64,000 bases of DNA. Origin: Ganoderma boninense (Eukaryota; Basidiomycota; Agaricomycetes; Polyporales; Polyporaceae). The stretch lies in assembly GCA_002900995.3 (NCBI GenBank), contig CM035315.1, positions 1,528,812 to 1,592,811 on the forward strand, read 5' to 3'. The translations under genes were made by a program, and so were the position numbers. Position 1 is the first letter of the stretch; each line of letters begins with the position of its first letter. A model generated the notes under the pieces. It did no database searches. It worked only from the letters and a program-made list of their open reading frames with translations, and was not told where the DNA came from. Shown here piece by piece: positions 46,989 through 58,180 of the stretch.

Positions 46989-47231
46989 TCAGCCCACAGA
47001 GCAGTCGCTAGAAGAAGAGGGCCACGTACACTCGTCTGCATTGACTGCTGGGTGGATGAAGTCAAGCAGGATAGGTCCGTCTTTGTACCGGTCTAACAGA
47101 CGGCGTCAGAACGACCTTCTCCGAATGGCATCGCAGAACTCACCTCGGGCCTCCAATGCAGCGTTGGGAGGAGGCGCACCTTGGGCGATAAGCGCGAGCG
47201 CCAGGATGAGTATAGCGAACATGGTGCGCAT
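46989..47231 (-). CDS. Small secreted peptide precursor, copy 5 (63 aa)
   Basis: The exons are 47231-47144 and 47092-46989, with a 51-nt phase-1 intron; the total is 192 nt including TGA. The signal peptide begins MRTMFAILILALALIAQG and is followed by APPPN. The mature part reads DRYKDGPILLDFIHPAVNAD and ends ECTWPSSSSDCSVG, with two Cys. It matches copies 1-4 in signal-peptide style, the Ala-Pro-x-Pro start, size, the single Cys pair and the phase of the first intron. It lacks the second intron, or retains it as coding (a GTACGT donor lies within ECTW). A TATA-like string lies at 47304-47309, 73 bp before the ATG. It is the most divergent member, so family membership is less sure. Confidence 0.55.
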
Positions 47232-49044
47232 GGTGAGTTTTCCACCAGGTACAGTATGGTCGTGAAGGCTGATGGGTGAGGTGGTCTGCAGGCCAGCTCG
47301 GTCGTTATATGTATCTGCCGTCGTCCAACACACACATAATCGCCACCGTTCAACGGGAGGACGACGAAAAGCGAATAGCGTGCGGCGTGGAGCGCGCCAT
47401 GCGCTTTTCGGCGAGCGTGCTTCTCGGATGCAATCTTTACTACTTACTTAGCTGGCGCGATGAGGCCGCACTTTTCTGCGCAGCGCAAGCGCACTCCGAA
47501 CGGAGCCTAAAGGCACAATACAACTCGGCCTAGAACGTTGACAGCGAAGCGAGCGATGCATGTGAGACCTATGACACCCCTGCTGTTTACGTATGCCCCG
47601 GGGGAGGTTAAGGCATCGATCGGGAATAGAGCTCTGCTGTTGCAGGCCTCGGAAAGCGAAACCGACAGTGAGAGCGTCTCATCAAGGCTCATCCGGTGAG
47701 CGCGTGGTTCCAAGTCCCTCAGCAGCCCTCCGCACTAACTTCTCTCCCTTCAATGTTGGCAGGTCCGGAGCGACTTGGTGACGCTTGCCTCTCAGCAGCG
47801 TCTGCCTGGTCGCGCGGCTTGTAAAGTTCGACCAGGGCTCGTGGAGAACCGATACTCGCGTGAAGGCAGGCTCAAAGCCCCCGCATTCCGTAACTCGAAG
47901 AACGTTTGCCCATGGCGTGCGAAGGTCCCCGAGGCCGTGTACACTAGCGTCCATACTGCAGGACGTAAATACGCCGGGCATTTAGAGTGAAGTTTCGGGG
48001 CGACTCGCCCGCGGAGGAGTCGGTCAACCCGTCACGCGTCCCCGGATATTGAAGAATCCGGTCAGCACCCTTGTCTTCAGTTCACCGTCAACCAGCGACA
48101 ATCTGATAATTGTTGATCCTTTCCGTGTGGCAGCGGATGCCGACGTGACGGACTTCAATGAGCCATTGCTGCCGGCTGTCGAACGAGCTGCCCGACGCGG
48201 ATTATATCCGCTTGCGCATGTCAGTCCAAAGTTTGTTCCAGCTCAACAGTTTTACTTCTAAGTTCTAGCGACGTTGTCGAACCTTCGGTCCCGTACCGAT
48301 GCGCTTTCCACCGCGGTCCACATGTTTTACGCGTGGAGAGTTGTCCAATTGGAATCGAGTGGGGTAGCACGATTAGCAGCGAGCCGCTATTTACGTCGTC
48401 ATGCAGCCAGAATGCCAAGAACTTAACTTCTGTCTTATCAGCAGCCACCTCCTCCCTTCTGGTACTAGTGCATGTGCACGGATGGACGACGGGACTTGCG
48501 AGGGACGTGTAGTGACTGCGACGCAAGTCAACTGCTAGAGATGCGGTGCTGCATTGAGGATCTGTGGCCTTGGGGGATTGTGGCTGTCTGTGGCTGTGCA
48601 TTTACGAGCGTCGTACTGACGCCGCTGGATTCGGATTGTGGCGCAAACCGGCAGTTTCTCACCTGGAACCAAGACTCAGGCCTTGCGTCGTCCCGACCGT
48701 GTGTAAGTACGTGAAGCGGGTACGTCCTCTTCTCCCAAACATATCTCCGTCCTCCCACACCTATCAGAGTGCCTCAAACACTCTTCAGGCACTCCCACCC
48801 CCGTTGCTTCTCTCCTGGCAATCGCCCTCAGAACCCATGCGCGGAGAAGACTGCAGAAGGTCGTTGGGCATCGGGGTCGGGTGCCCCGCGCCGGGCGCCA
48901 GGGTGCTTGGGAGTATGTGCGTGCGGAGAAGCGCAGCGGAGGTAAAAGCAACAGGTGCCGGCTGAGGTCCACGGTCGCTGCTTCTTCTTTCCCTCCACCC
49001 CCCTCCGAGCCCGCCAGCCCTCTGCTGCTGCGTGGACCACCAGT
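47232..49044. other. Gene-poor stretch
   Basis: About 1.8 kb with only short frames without motifs. The right end is the promoter of the second seven-TM gene. Confidence 0.35.
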
Positions 49045-50421
49045 ATGGTGCACCTAACGAACGACCTGATGGCCTTGATTGGGTTTGCGTGTGAGGCAAC
49101 ACTGTGGGGTACGTCGTCTCCTTCTACTGGCAACCTACTGTCAGTCTCGGGTTGCTAATTCTCTGATTGCGTTCTTTGATTTTCACAGGCGGATATGCCA
49201 TCCTCTTCATCGTGTCCATCATGCTTCTGCGTCGACGAAGCCTCAAAACCGAGCTCAGCACACCCGTTGCTGCAGCCCACATCGCGCTCTTCGTTGCGTG
49301 TACGGTGCACTATGCCCTGGAGTTTAATCACTTCTACACGACCCTTGTACGTCGTCTTATCTACACGCCTTATTCAGCTGGGCCCAGACTCAGCTTCACC
49401 GCGAGCAGGCTGCAAAAGGCGTGGACGGGTTCGCAGACGAGACGACCCAACTCGTCGGAGCGGACATCTTCCTCTCGCTCTGCGATCTTCTCGGAGACTA
49501 TATCCTCATCTATCGTTGTTGGGTGCTGTGGGGAAGGAATTATTGGATCGTCGCACTACCGTCGCTGTGTGCTGTCGCAGGCTTTGGTGAGTCTCATCCC
49601 GTCCTCCTCCCCACATCCCATCGCGCAACACACGCATCCCCTCATTTCATTCCCCCGAACCTCGCGCTGATCGACGGCCTTCACAACCCGCATCGCAACC
49701 ACTCGCACGACCCCCACTCTCCAGCATGCATCATGCAAGTCGTGCACTACGTGGTCACGCTCGACCCGACCTCGCCCACCCCGCCCAAGCCGATGCTCCC
49801 GCTGACGCTCGCGGGGTACTCGCTGCCGCTCTGCACGAACGTGATGGCCACGACGCTCATCATCGCGCGCATCTGGTGGCTCTCGCGCGGGACGACGGGC
49901 GAGGGCTTCCGCTCCGCGCGGGCGATCTCGCGCAGCGCGATGGCGACGATCGTCGAGAGCGGCGCGCTGTACCTCGCCGTGCAGCTCGCGTACGTCGTGC
50001 TCATCGCGCTCGAGATCCCCGTCGACGCGATCATTGCCGTCATGGCGTGCCAGATTTACGTGAGTCGATTTTGCGCCACTCCTGATTGCTGATGTGGGTG
50101 GGGTTGTCCGAGGTGTGGGAAGGCCATTTACGGGCGTTCGCTGACGGTGACAAAACCTTTGCGCGGACGCGCATCCCACAGGGAATCGCGCCGACGCTCA
50201 TCCTTATCCGCGTCATGCTCGGCCTTTCGGTGGAGTCGACTATAGACCACGCTGCGGCGACTCCGATGGTCTGGGCGACGGCTTCCGGGGCCGAGTCGAC
50301 GCCCCGCGACAGCAAGATTGTCGTGACTATGAGCACTGGCGCGAGCTCCGGGGTGGGGAGCAGCACGAAGGTATACCAGCCATCTAGCGACTCTTTGGAG
50401 ATGAGGCCATTGGAGGTGTAG
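49045..50421 (+). CDS. Seven-TM orphan membrane protein, copy 2
   Basis: The start at 49045 reads MVHLTNDLMALIGFACEATL, with a phase-1 donor at 49109 in the same place as copy 1. Hydrophobic segments follow in the same order: GYAILFIVSIMLLRRRSL, HIALFVACTVHYALEFNHF and LCDLLGDYILIYRCWVLWGR. Then come LTLAGYSLPLCTNVMATTLI, VESGALYLAVQLAYVVLIAL, IIAVMACQIY and GIAPTLILIRVMLGL. The cytosolic tail is shorter and ends SLEMRPLEV. The intron before GIAPT is conserved too. It is clearly a paralogue of 18394-19781 and, like it, converges with a UstYa gene. The family is unknown to me. A receptor or carrier role is possible but not shown. Confidence 0.8.
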
Positions 50422-50670
50422 TCTTACGACCCAATTCACGACCATGTTGTTTGTACCAATTAGTCTTCACACGGATATCCTTCAACACGATACCCACCAT
50501 TTGTACCCTCATTCAAACTGCAATGTCATTGAGTTTTCCTTGACCAAAGATGTCTAAGATGGTGTCAGCTTCGATAGCGGTCAATTCCATCGACATGGTA
50601 CACAGTACGATGCGTCTACTTCATCCACCAAGGTTTTCGCGAATTGCCTTCCCTCGCCCGCCGACAAGCC

Positions 50671-51373
50671 TCAATTCACCCTCGTCTCATCTGGGTCCTC
50701 CTCCCCAGTCGGCTCCGCGCTCCTCGCAGGGTGCGCCTCCAAATACCGCCTCAGGGCCGTCCAGTCCCTACACCGATGCACGCTCCCGATCCCGTCCGCG
50801 GCCCACATCCACGCGCCTTCCTTCTCCGCCCTGTACGCCGGCTCGAGCGTCGTGTCCGCCGCGCACAGGACCGTCTGGCGCAGGTAGCGCACGCAGTGCT
50901 CGACGTGGTGCGCGAACCCCGAGCGGTTCGTGGCCATGCCGACGCGGAACGACGTCGAGGCAGTGCATCTGGTGGAGCATCGACGGGAAGAACGTGCGGT
51001 TGCGCGGGCCGAGCGCGGTGAAGCCCACCGCGCCGCCGGCCGGGTACTGCGCGCCCCACTCGTCGTCGGCGAGCAGGGAGAAGTGCGGCGCGGGGTTGTT
51101 GAGGGCGAGCCCGACGGAGGGGAGCTTGAGTGGGAGTTGTGAAGGGAAGTCGTTGCCAATGTACGCTGGGGACGGGGAACGGCATATCAGCTACCGTGCG
51201 GATGAAGGTCAGTTGGGAGAATGGATGGGCGTACAGTAGGTGCGGGGTGGAGGCACCAGCTTGTCGAAAAGATGGATGAGGATGCCGACGAAGGTGATGT
51301 TGGCGACCGTCATGAAGGCAAGGGCGTAGGTCAGGAGTCGGATGACTGACTTCGGGTTCGAGGAGGACAGCAT
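50671..51373 (-). pseudogene. UstYa/DUF3328-family protein 4, frameshifted
   Basis: The exons are 51373-51235 and 51165-50671, with a 70-nt phase-1 intron. The start MLSSSNPKSVIRLLTYALAF gives one TM helix (FMTVANITFVGILIHLF). The first half reads YIGNDFPSQLPLKLPSVGLA and ends LHQMHCLDV. The second half, VGMATNRSGFAHHVEHC and RYLRQTVLCAADTTLE, lies in another frame. Exon length totals 634 nt, one more than a multiple of three. Comparison with UstYa-3 (HCLDVFRVGFATNR) points to one extra G in the run at about 50950-50958. Both histidine motifs are otherwise intact. Either the assembly has a one-base error or the gene was lost recently. It is the paralogue of UstYa-3 and keeps the same tail-to-tail partner, with 249 bp between the stop codons. 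Confidence 0.8.
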
Positions 51374-52362
51374 CGCAGCCTCTGCTGGCTACTGAGAACC
51401 GCGCATGCAACGAGGAGAGAAGGCCCGGGAGGACTGCAGCAGCTCTGGTGGGATATTGATATTTGGAGCCCACAGAGCCACCCGGTAAGTGCTTCGTGCT
51501 AGTAGTAGTTGGCGAGCTCGAGGGAGGTACCGCGCCTCGCGCATCGGGAACAATGCGTCCCCCTGGGTTTTCTTCCGTCTAGCGCAAACCGTACAAGCCT
51601 ATCAGTTCGCGTAGCGTGGCGCCTTCTAGCGTCGCGTGCCGCCAGGGGAAGCAGGACCCCGGAACTCCGGGCATAAACGGCAAGGTTTTACGCTCACGCC
51701 GCCTCCGGCTACATGGACGCGCCGCGCACGCACTGTGCGACGTGCGACGGCGTTATCGAGAATGCAGCTCCGCCAGTGTATTGTGGCATTGTGCAACGAG
51801 GCTCGCCACTCGCCGCGCACGTCGCAAAGGACGGCCTGGTGTGATGGGTTGGCGTGCCCCAGGACGCACATGACGCCGCAATGCTGTCTTTGAATTCAAT
51901 GAGAACAGACTATCGTGTTGCCCGATCCGTCAAATAAATGCAGAGGCTCACGACATACATGTATCGGAGTTGATAGAAGGTTTGGTTTGACGGACGTGCG
52001 CTGCGCATGGTGTATTGCGCGAGTACAAAAGTGACCTCCATGGACCGGGCTGGATGGATGGGAAGACCCTGCGGCGGCAAGGTAGCCGCGGTGGAGTCAG
52101 AGGAGGAAGTCGGAATGGATGGCGGACCGCGATAGGCGTCCGGTAGTAGTACGTCTGTCGTGGAAGTGTTGCTAGAAAACGACCAATCTCCTGAGAGAAC
52201 AAGAGGTGGGGGCTAGGGCTGTTCTGGTTTCTGCGAGTATAATAGCCACCGCTCGTGGATGGTCGTTCCAGCTAAAGATACAAGAAACACACCAGTGAGT
52301 TCATGGCTACATACATAGAGATGAACGACGTCGTCTGACCTGCTGATTGCTCATGATCAGCC
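51374..52362. other. Intergenic region
   Basis: No supported gene. A 43-codon plus-strand frame starting at about 51713 (MDAPRTHCATCDGVIENAAP) has three Cys but no signal peptide and is not called. Confidence 0.35.
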
Positions 52363-52668
52363 ATGTCGGGATATCTCCCTCTCGCCCGCGACAGCATCGA
52401 GGACACCAACAAAGGCGGCGAAGTGGTGCCTTTAATGGAGTCAGACCACTGGGCTGATGAGAAGCCCCGCCAGCCTCAAAGGAACTACGCTCGTGCGGTC
52501 TACGTTGCCCTCGCGCTGGTGCTGGTGAATGTCCTCGTCTGGGCGATCGCCGCATGGAAGCTCGCGGCTATTTACGACACCATTCGAGACAATCTGGACG
52601 TGGTCGACACCCGCATGCTTCCTCGTCCAGACGCAGGAAATGGGGTGAAGCTTTCGGTCCAATCGTGA
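52363..52668 (+). CDS. Small single-TM protein ending in a DTRxLPRPD motif (101 aa)
   Basis: A single-exon frame starting MSGYLPLARDSIEDTNKGGE. The acidic N-terminus is followed by RNYARAVYVALALVLVNVLV as the one TM helix. The tail IYDTIRDNLDVVDTRMLPRP then leads to DAGNGVKLSVQS. Topology resembles the N-terminal part of UstYa proteins (short cytosolic part, one TM, luminal tail), but the catalytic HxxHC domain is absent. It could be a truncated UstYa relic, a separate small membrane-protein family, or a membrane-anchored accessory peptide. The position between UstYa-4 and the P450 favours a link with the locus. ATG context and a full frame support real coding, but the function is unknown. 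Confidence 0.58.
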   Translation: MSGYLPLARDSIEDTNKGGEVVPLMESDHWADEKPRQPQRNYARAVYVALALVLVNVLVWAIAAWKLAAIYDTIRDNLDVVDTRMLPRPDAGNGVKLSVQS

Positions 52669-53507
52669 AGTTTTGAGGAGAAAGAGTGGACCCGCGGCGG
52701 CCGCTCCAGTGGCGAAGCGGCCATGAAGGGAGCACGTTGCCGGAGAGGGGTGCTCACCTGCTGGTCAGAGGCCTGGAATGATATCGACTACAGTTGTCTG
52801 CGTGTAGTTGACGCAAGAGGAGGCAGATGAGACAGGTTGTATGTAAAATAAGCGTCGTCGTCGAGCGGGGCAGGGTCCTGCTCGAGTCGGAGTCGGAGGC
52901 AATTGACGTTTTCGGAAAAAAGGTGGCTGTGAGAACACCGTGGCGTTGGAGAAGGCGCTACCCTCCGACTTCTTGAACAGTCCCCGGAACACCCGCCTTG
53001 GACCTTCTCCACCGCGGTCCACGGCCATGCCCACCTCTGCATGCTCTATTTCGACATTTGCAGCTGCAGACAGCCACCGGGGCCTGTCTGTTCTCGCGGC
53101 GCATTTTCCGGTGGAAGTACCAACCGACGAAATGGACGGGCGTGCTCGCGATGCGGGTATTTGGTAGCAGTGGAATATTCGTCACCCGCCGCAGAAGCCA
53201 TCTTTCCCATGATATCTCCGGCGAGATTGGACCAGGGTTGGGATTCGCGCGCTGCTCCCTGCCATCTTACAACGGAGAACCCCACGTCTTGCGCTGATAG
53301 CGCCGATATCCTCTCGCCTACCGTTGCTCCGGTGTCGCTCGGTGCACGCTGCACAGTCCCTTCACCCTCTTCTTATCGTCGCTGCGGAACCTTGGCTCTG
53401 GTACTAAGTACTTGCGACGCCCCGAGGCTCAGAAACGCACCCATTTTCGCGCCCCCACAGGGCGACTCGGACTTGACGACCACCATTCTCTCCGACCGGT
53501 CTGCACC
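52669..53507. other. Intergenic region
   Basis: This is the region upstream of the P450 gene, with short frames without motifs. Confidence 0.35.
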
Positions 53508-55519
53508 ATGCCTCTTCTGGTGTGGCTTGGTACTATTCTCGGAGCCTTTGCGCTCTGGCGACTCCTCGCACGACGCCCCGTACCCGATGGTCTCGCACGC
53601 GTCGCCGGTCCTACGAGAGAACGTTGGCTCACCGGTGAGTCTTGACCGATGCCGCCACCAACCGGTGGCACTCGCCTTGGGACCGTCATCATCNNNNNNN
53701 NNNNNNNNNNNNNNNNNNNNNNNNNNNNNNNNNNNNNNNNNNNNNNNNNNNNNNNNNNNNNNNNNNNNNNNNNNNNNNNNNNNNNNNNNNNNNATCGCGA
53801 GGTAAGGTTCTTCAGAGGTCGACATGTACGCATGGGCGGGTCGCATTTCCATGGAATTGCTGGGTGGAGGAGTCCTCGGTATATCGCTCAACGCCTTGAA
53901 CCCAGAGAAGACCAAGGAGCATGCAACCACCATACGGAATGTGAGGTAGGTCACATCCTGCGGCTTACCATACAGCATGTACTCAGAGCCTTCCTTAGCC
54001 GCACCGCTCTGAGAGCGCTGGTCATCCGACCATTCATCCCGATGCTTGTCCGGAACTTCTCGCTGTACTGGCGCAACAAGATGGTGGACTGGGCGCCCGT
54101 ATCCGCGCTCCGCGAGCTGCGCGACCTCTCGCGAATTTTGGAGAGGTGTGCGCAGAGCGTCTTCCAAGAAAAAAAGGACGCGTTGGAGAGCGGGACTTCC
54201 GAAGACGATGATGACTATGAGGGGCCACGCAGGAACCTGATGACAATTCTGCGTGAGTCGTGTGGCGCAGTCTGTCCGTCGTCAGGGGGCTGACGAGGAC
54301 TTCTAGTGGAGGCGAACCAGTCGACCTCGGAGAAGGATCGCCTGACCGAGGACGAGCTTATTGGACAGATCAAGTGCGCGGATCCCTAACCTTACTGATC
54401 CTACGTTCGCTCACCCTCCATCCGTAGCACCCTCCTGATCGGCGGCGACACAGTGACGACGGCCGTCGCGCGCGTGTTCTGGATCCTCGCGCGCGAACAG
54501 GATGCACAGCGCCGTCTGCGCACCGAACTCCGGAAGGCTAAGCTCGCCCTGGCTGCTGAACAGGGTCTGGAAGATGAGTGGGAAAAGGTCGCCCTGCCGT
54601 ACGACACCCTCGTGAGCCTGCCGTACCTCGACGCCGTCGTCCGCGAGACCCTCAGGCTGTACCCGCCGACGAACCTGATCAACCGCGTGTGGGTCTTCCC
54701 CTTCTATTTCGCTTCTGCATATGAGGATGGAACTGAGCTAACGGGATGGACAGCGCGACCAAAGACGCGGTGCTCCCCCTCCAAGACCCAATCCTCGCGA
54801 CGACGGGAGAGGAGACGCAGACGGTGCACGTCCCTGCAGGCACCAACGTCATCATCTCGATCCTCGGCGCGAACCGCAACCAGCGCATCTGGGGCGACGA
54901 CGCGGGCGAGTGGCACCCCGGCCGCTGGCTGACCACGAACGGAGAGCGCATCGGATGGGGAAAGAACGTCGATCTCGACCTTGAGTGCAACCAGTACGGC
55001 GCGGACGGCCCCGTCGCGGAGGGCACGCCTGGATACCGGAATGGGGTGAAGTACCCTGGGGTGTATGCGACGATGTGAGCCTTCTGAGCGGTTCTCGAGG
55101 AGTGGCGCACCGCTGACGGGATCGTGATGCGCAGGATGACCTTCCTTGGCGGAAGTCGGGCTTGCATGTAAGACAAGTCCCTAGCTTGAACGAGTACTGT
55201 GCGCTGATAATTTGCTCCCATTGCACAGAGGTTTCAAGTTTGCAGAGATGGAACTGAGTAAGCCTCTTTCGCCTGCCGTATGGTGCCACCTTCTAATCCG
55301 CGCGTCTCGCCGGCCTGTACAGAACAAGTCCTCGCAACCCTCATTTCGAGATTACACTTCTCGCTTCCGTCAGCCGTCAACGACGAGGGTGTGCGGAAGG
55401 AGATCTACTGGCGAATGGATGGCCTGCAAGTGCCAGTCGTCCTGCCTCCGCATGGAGACGGCAAAACCGCGGGAGTGCCGCTGGACATCAGGGCCGTAAA
55501 GGACTCCGATTTTCTGTAA
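53508..55519 (+). CDS. Cytochrome P450 monooxygenase, interrupted by an assembly gap
   Basis: The start at 53508 reads MPLLVWLGTILGAFALWRLL, the usual N-terminal membrane anchor. The run of N at 53694-53793 removes part of an early exon. After it come VDMYAWAGRISMELLGGG and PVSALRELRDLSRILERCAQ. The I-helix reads TLLIGGDTVTTAVARVFWIL (acid-alcohol pair DT present), and the ExxR helix reads VVRETLRLYPP. PERF-like NRNQRIWGDDAGEWHPGRW follows. The heme loop FLGGSRACIGFKFAEMEL is split by an intron at about 55172-55233 and contains the cysteine ligand. All core motifs are present, so the gene is probably intact apart from the gap. It is of the basidiomycete multi-intron type; family number not assigned. 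P450s accompany UstYa proteins in some known ribosomal-peptide clusters, so a tailoring role is possible. Confidence 0.88.
53694..53793. other. Assembly gap (100 N)
   Basis: Exactly 100 N lie within the second exon region of the P450 gene. The round number suggests a scaffold gap of unknown true length. Confidence 0.95.
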
Positions 55520-56709
55520 CATGGGCTGTTGTATTCCTATTCTTGTCACTGTTGGCCAGAGTGCCCTGATGTCATCGTCGCCGTCGTGACAGTCGTTTTG
55601 AAGGTAAGTACTGAAACGAGTCGCCAGTTTGAAATTCTCTGCCTTCTTTTGGCAATTCAAGCGCCCATTCAGGGGTGGCGCGCCGCAGCGACGACTGAAC
55701 TGCCAGCTATCATGATTCCTCAAGTTTGCCATGATCCTCCGCGGTCCGCTCAAATCTGCGATAGACATTTGAGTCGTTCGTCTACTGTGAGTGATCTCGC
55801 ACGTGTCGCTCAAGTAGTGCCTCCGAAGCCAAGTTGCTACTTTCTAGGTGGCAATGCGGCCGCTTTGGAAGTCGGAGCTGAACGCGCAGGAAGTGAAACC
55901 AATCCAAGCCCATACCCCACGCCCTACACTTGAGCGAACACGTGAAAGTCCTCCGGTTTCATTCAAATGGGACTCTCAAACATTTAGGTGACTTGGTCAA
56001 GTTTATCGGCGACAAAGCGCCCAACGGTCGAGGCGGGCGAGACCGTCCGTTTCACCTTGCATGATCAAGTTGAGAGGCTCAGCTTCCTGCTAAGCTACAC
56101 ACGTCCGTAGTTCCCGAAATTTTCACTCCCTCTCTGCATGGAAGGTGTCTTTCCAGTTATCTGCACACTGGGCCTCGGAAGACTCCTGTCAACTTTGACT
56201 ATGAAGTTCGAGACGGAAGTCAGCATTAATATTTCAATATGGCCCTGAGGTGACGACTTTGTTCGCTTTGCCTCTTCCTTACCGTTGGGGCAGGTGCGCC
56301 CGTGTCTGCCAAGGCATTGTGAACCAAAGACTTGCGGAGTGGCGTGAGCACTCAGAGCCCCCCTATCTAAACAAATTTGTCGACAAGTGTCACAAGCATG
56401 TCTAACGTCCCCAGTCTTTTGAACGCTTATGGAAATAGGTACGCTTGGGATACAATACCAACAAACGTCAAAACTGATCTGTGTAATGCATCAGGGATCC
56501 AAAGCGACTCCCGCTTGGTTGGAGCCAGTCTGTCCGCCAGAGCGGCGCGTAGGCGAGGATGTAGACCAAGCGTTGCTCTTCGACCGAGCATTTATTGCGC
56601 CGTCCGGAAGGCCTCAATCCCATCCAACAATCGCCCCCCTGCTCCACACAAACGACCTCGAACCCTCTGTCGCTCTCTTCATTCCCTCCTCTCACGAATT
56701 ACGGCAACG
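55520..56709. other. Intergenic region and HMG-2 promoter
   Basis: No supported gene lies between the P450 and the HMG gene. A CT-rich tract near 56680-56695 precedes the HMG start. Confidence 0.4.
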
Positions 56710-58180
56710 ATGGTTCGTACCCAAAAGGAAGAAACTCCAAGAATTCGCAGACCCTCCAACTGCTTCATCAAGTTCCGCTCGGCGATGATTATGGAGTACA
56801 AGGACAAGGGGATATGGAAGGATCGCGCCATGAAGGACTTCGCGAAGGAGGTCTCGACGCTGTGGTGGGCAGCCCCCGTGGAGGTGAAAGCCAAGTACAT
56901 CGCTCTGGCGCAGCAGGCGAAGGAGGAGCACAAGAGGGCATACCCGGAGTATCGGTACCGTCCGCGCAAGAAGGGCAAGGCGGCGCTCGCCGCGAAGACA
57001 AAGAACGCTCGCTTGCCTGCTTTCTACGGCTCTCCATCTTCTTCGTCGACGAGCTCGTCTGCGTCTACCCCAGCTCCAGTCACCCCACCCACCACCATTA
57101 CTATGCTCGCCGGCGGGTCTCCTACTTCTGGCAACGCCTTCGGCCCCAACTTCGGAGGATACTTGTACCCCAACCACCGCGTTCCGCCCGGCGCCCATGC
57201 CACTGGGGTATGTCGCCTCCCACCCTCCTCATTTGATGCCGTATTGATATCATCCTTACCAGCCGTTCTCATATGTCACTCAATCCGATGGTTATCCTCG
57301 GCAACCACAAGCCAGCGGGTTGGCGGAGCCATCTACCTATACTAACGGCATGGCGCAGAATGCCAACTTCGCACCCCTGCGCAAGGACGATCAAGCATTG
57401 CAGGGGTTTACGCAGCCCTCTTACTACCAGGAACATCCCTCCTACGCCCCTCAACAGGCTTTCCCTCCTTTCTCTCTGGGAAATCAACTCCAAACCGGAA
57501 CCATGAGCCAGGAACTTATTCAACCTCCCCCTTCGCAGACCTTTGAGCCGGTTCCACAGCTTGCGTTCCCACAAGCTCCTCGGCAGGCTTTCCAACAAGT
57601 TCCCCAACACGCTGTCCAACAGGCCACTGACTCAAGGCTTCTGGTGAGTCATGTTCTGACGCTTGTGGTTAACTATGACTCATGCCCGTCTTCGTACAGA
57701 CCTCGCCTGTGCGTGCCGACGCCGCACCAATCCAACCGTACTACGACTCCGTCTCCGACAAGCTGCAAACTCCTGAGCTGGGGGCTTGGAACAAGGAATT
57801 TGCGCCGCTCGACGCAGGCTTCTGTGACTTCTTGTCGGCCTGGAACAACGTCAAGACTCCCGCCACGCCCGCCCCCAACACCTCCTCGTCCACGTCTTTC
57901 GGAGGCGCAGCGACCAACGACATGATATCTGCCCCAGCTGCCCTTCCGCCGACGTCGACTGCGGTGGATAATCTCGATGTCAACGTCGAAGGGGTCCCGG
58001 CTCAGACACTTCCATCTGAGGCTCAAGAACAGTCTCTCTTTCTTCGACCTCATTCTTCGACCCGTCTTTCTTGCTTTCCATGGACGACGTCCTGGGCAGC
58101 AGTATAACGAGCTCTGCGACGCGCTCCGGGACCTCCCTCCCAGCGCTGTATGGCCGGAGGAGCTGAACCCGCAGATGTGA
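56710..58180 (+). CDS. HMG-box transcription factor 2
   Basis: The start at 56710 reads MVRTQKEETPRIRRPSNCFI. The HMG box is clear: RRPSNCFIKFRSAMIMEYKD, then AMKDFAKEVSTLWWAAPVEV, KAKYIALAQQAKEEHKRAYP and a basic end YRYRPRKKGK. It resembles fungal MATA_HMG/sequence-specific boxes. A Ser/Thr/Pro-rich linker, an intron near 57208-57262, and a long Gln/Pro-rich activation-like region follow (QAPRQAFQQVPQHAVQQ). A second intron lies near 57643-57698. The C-terminus contains FAPLDAGFCDFLSAWNNV. The end is uncertain: a stop at 58105-58107 in one frame, or at 58178-58180 in another that continues QQYNELCDALRDLPPSAVWP. It lies between the P450 and MFS transporter 2, so local regulation is plausible. 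Confidence 0.85.
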
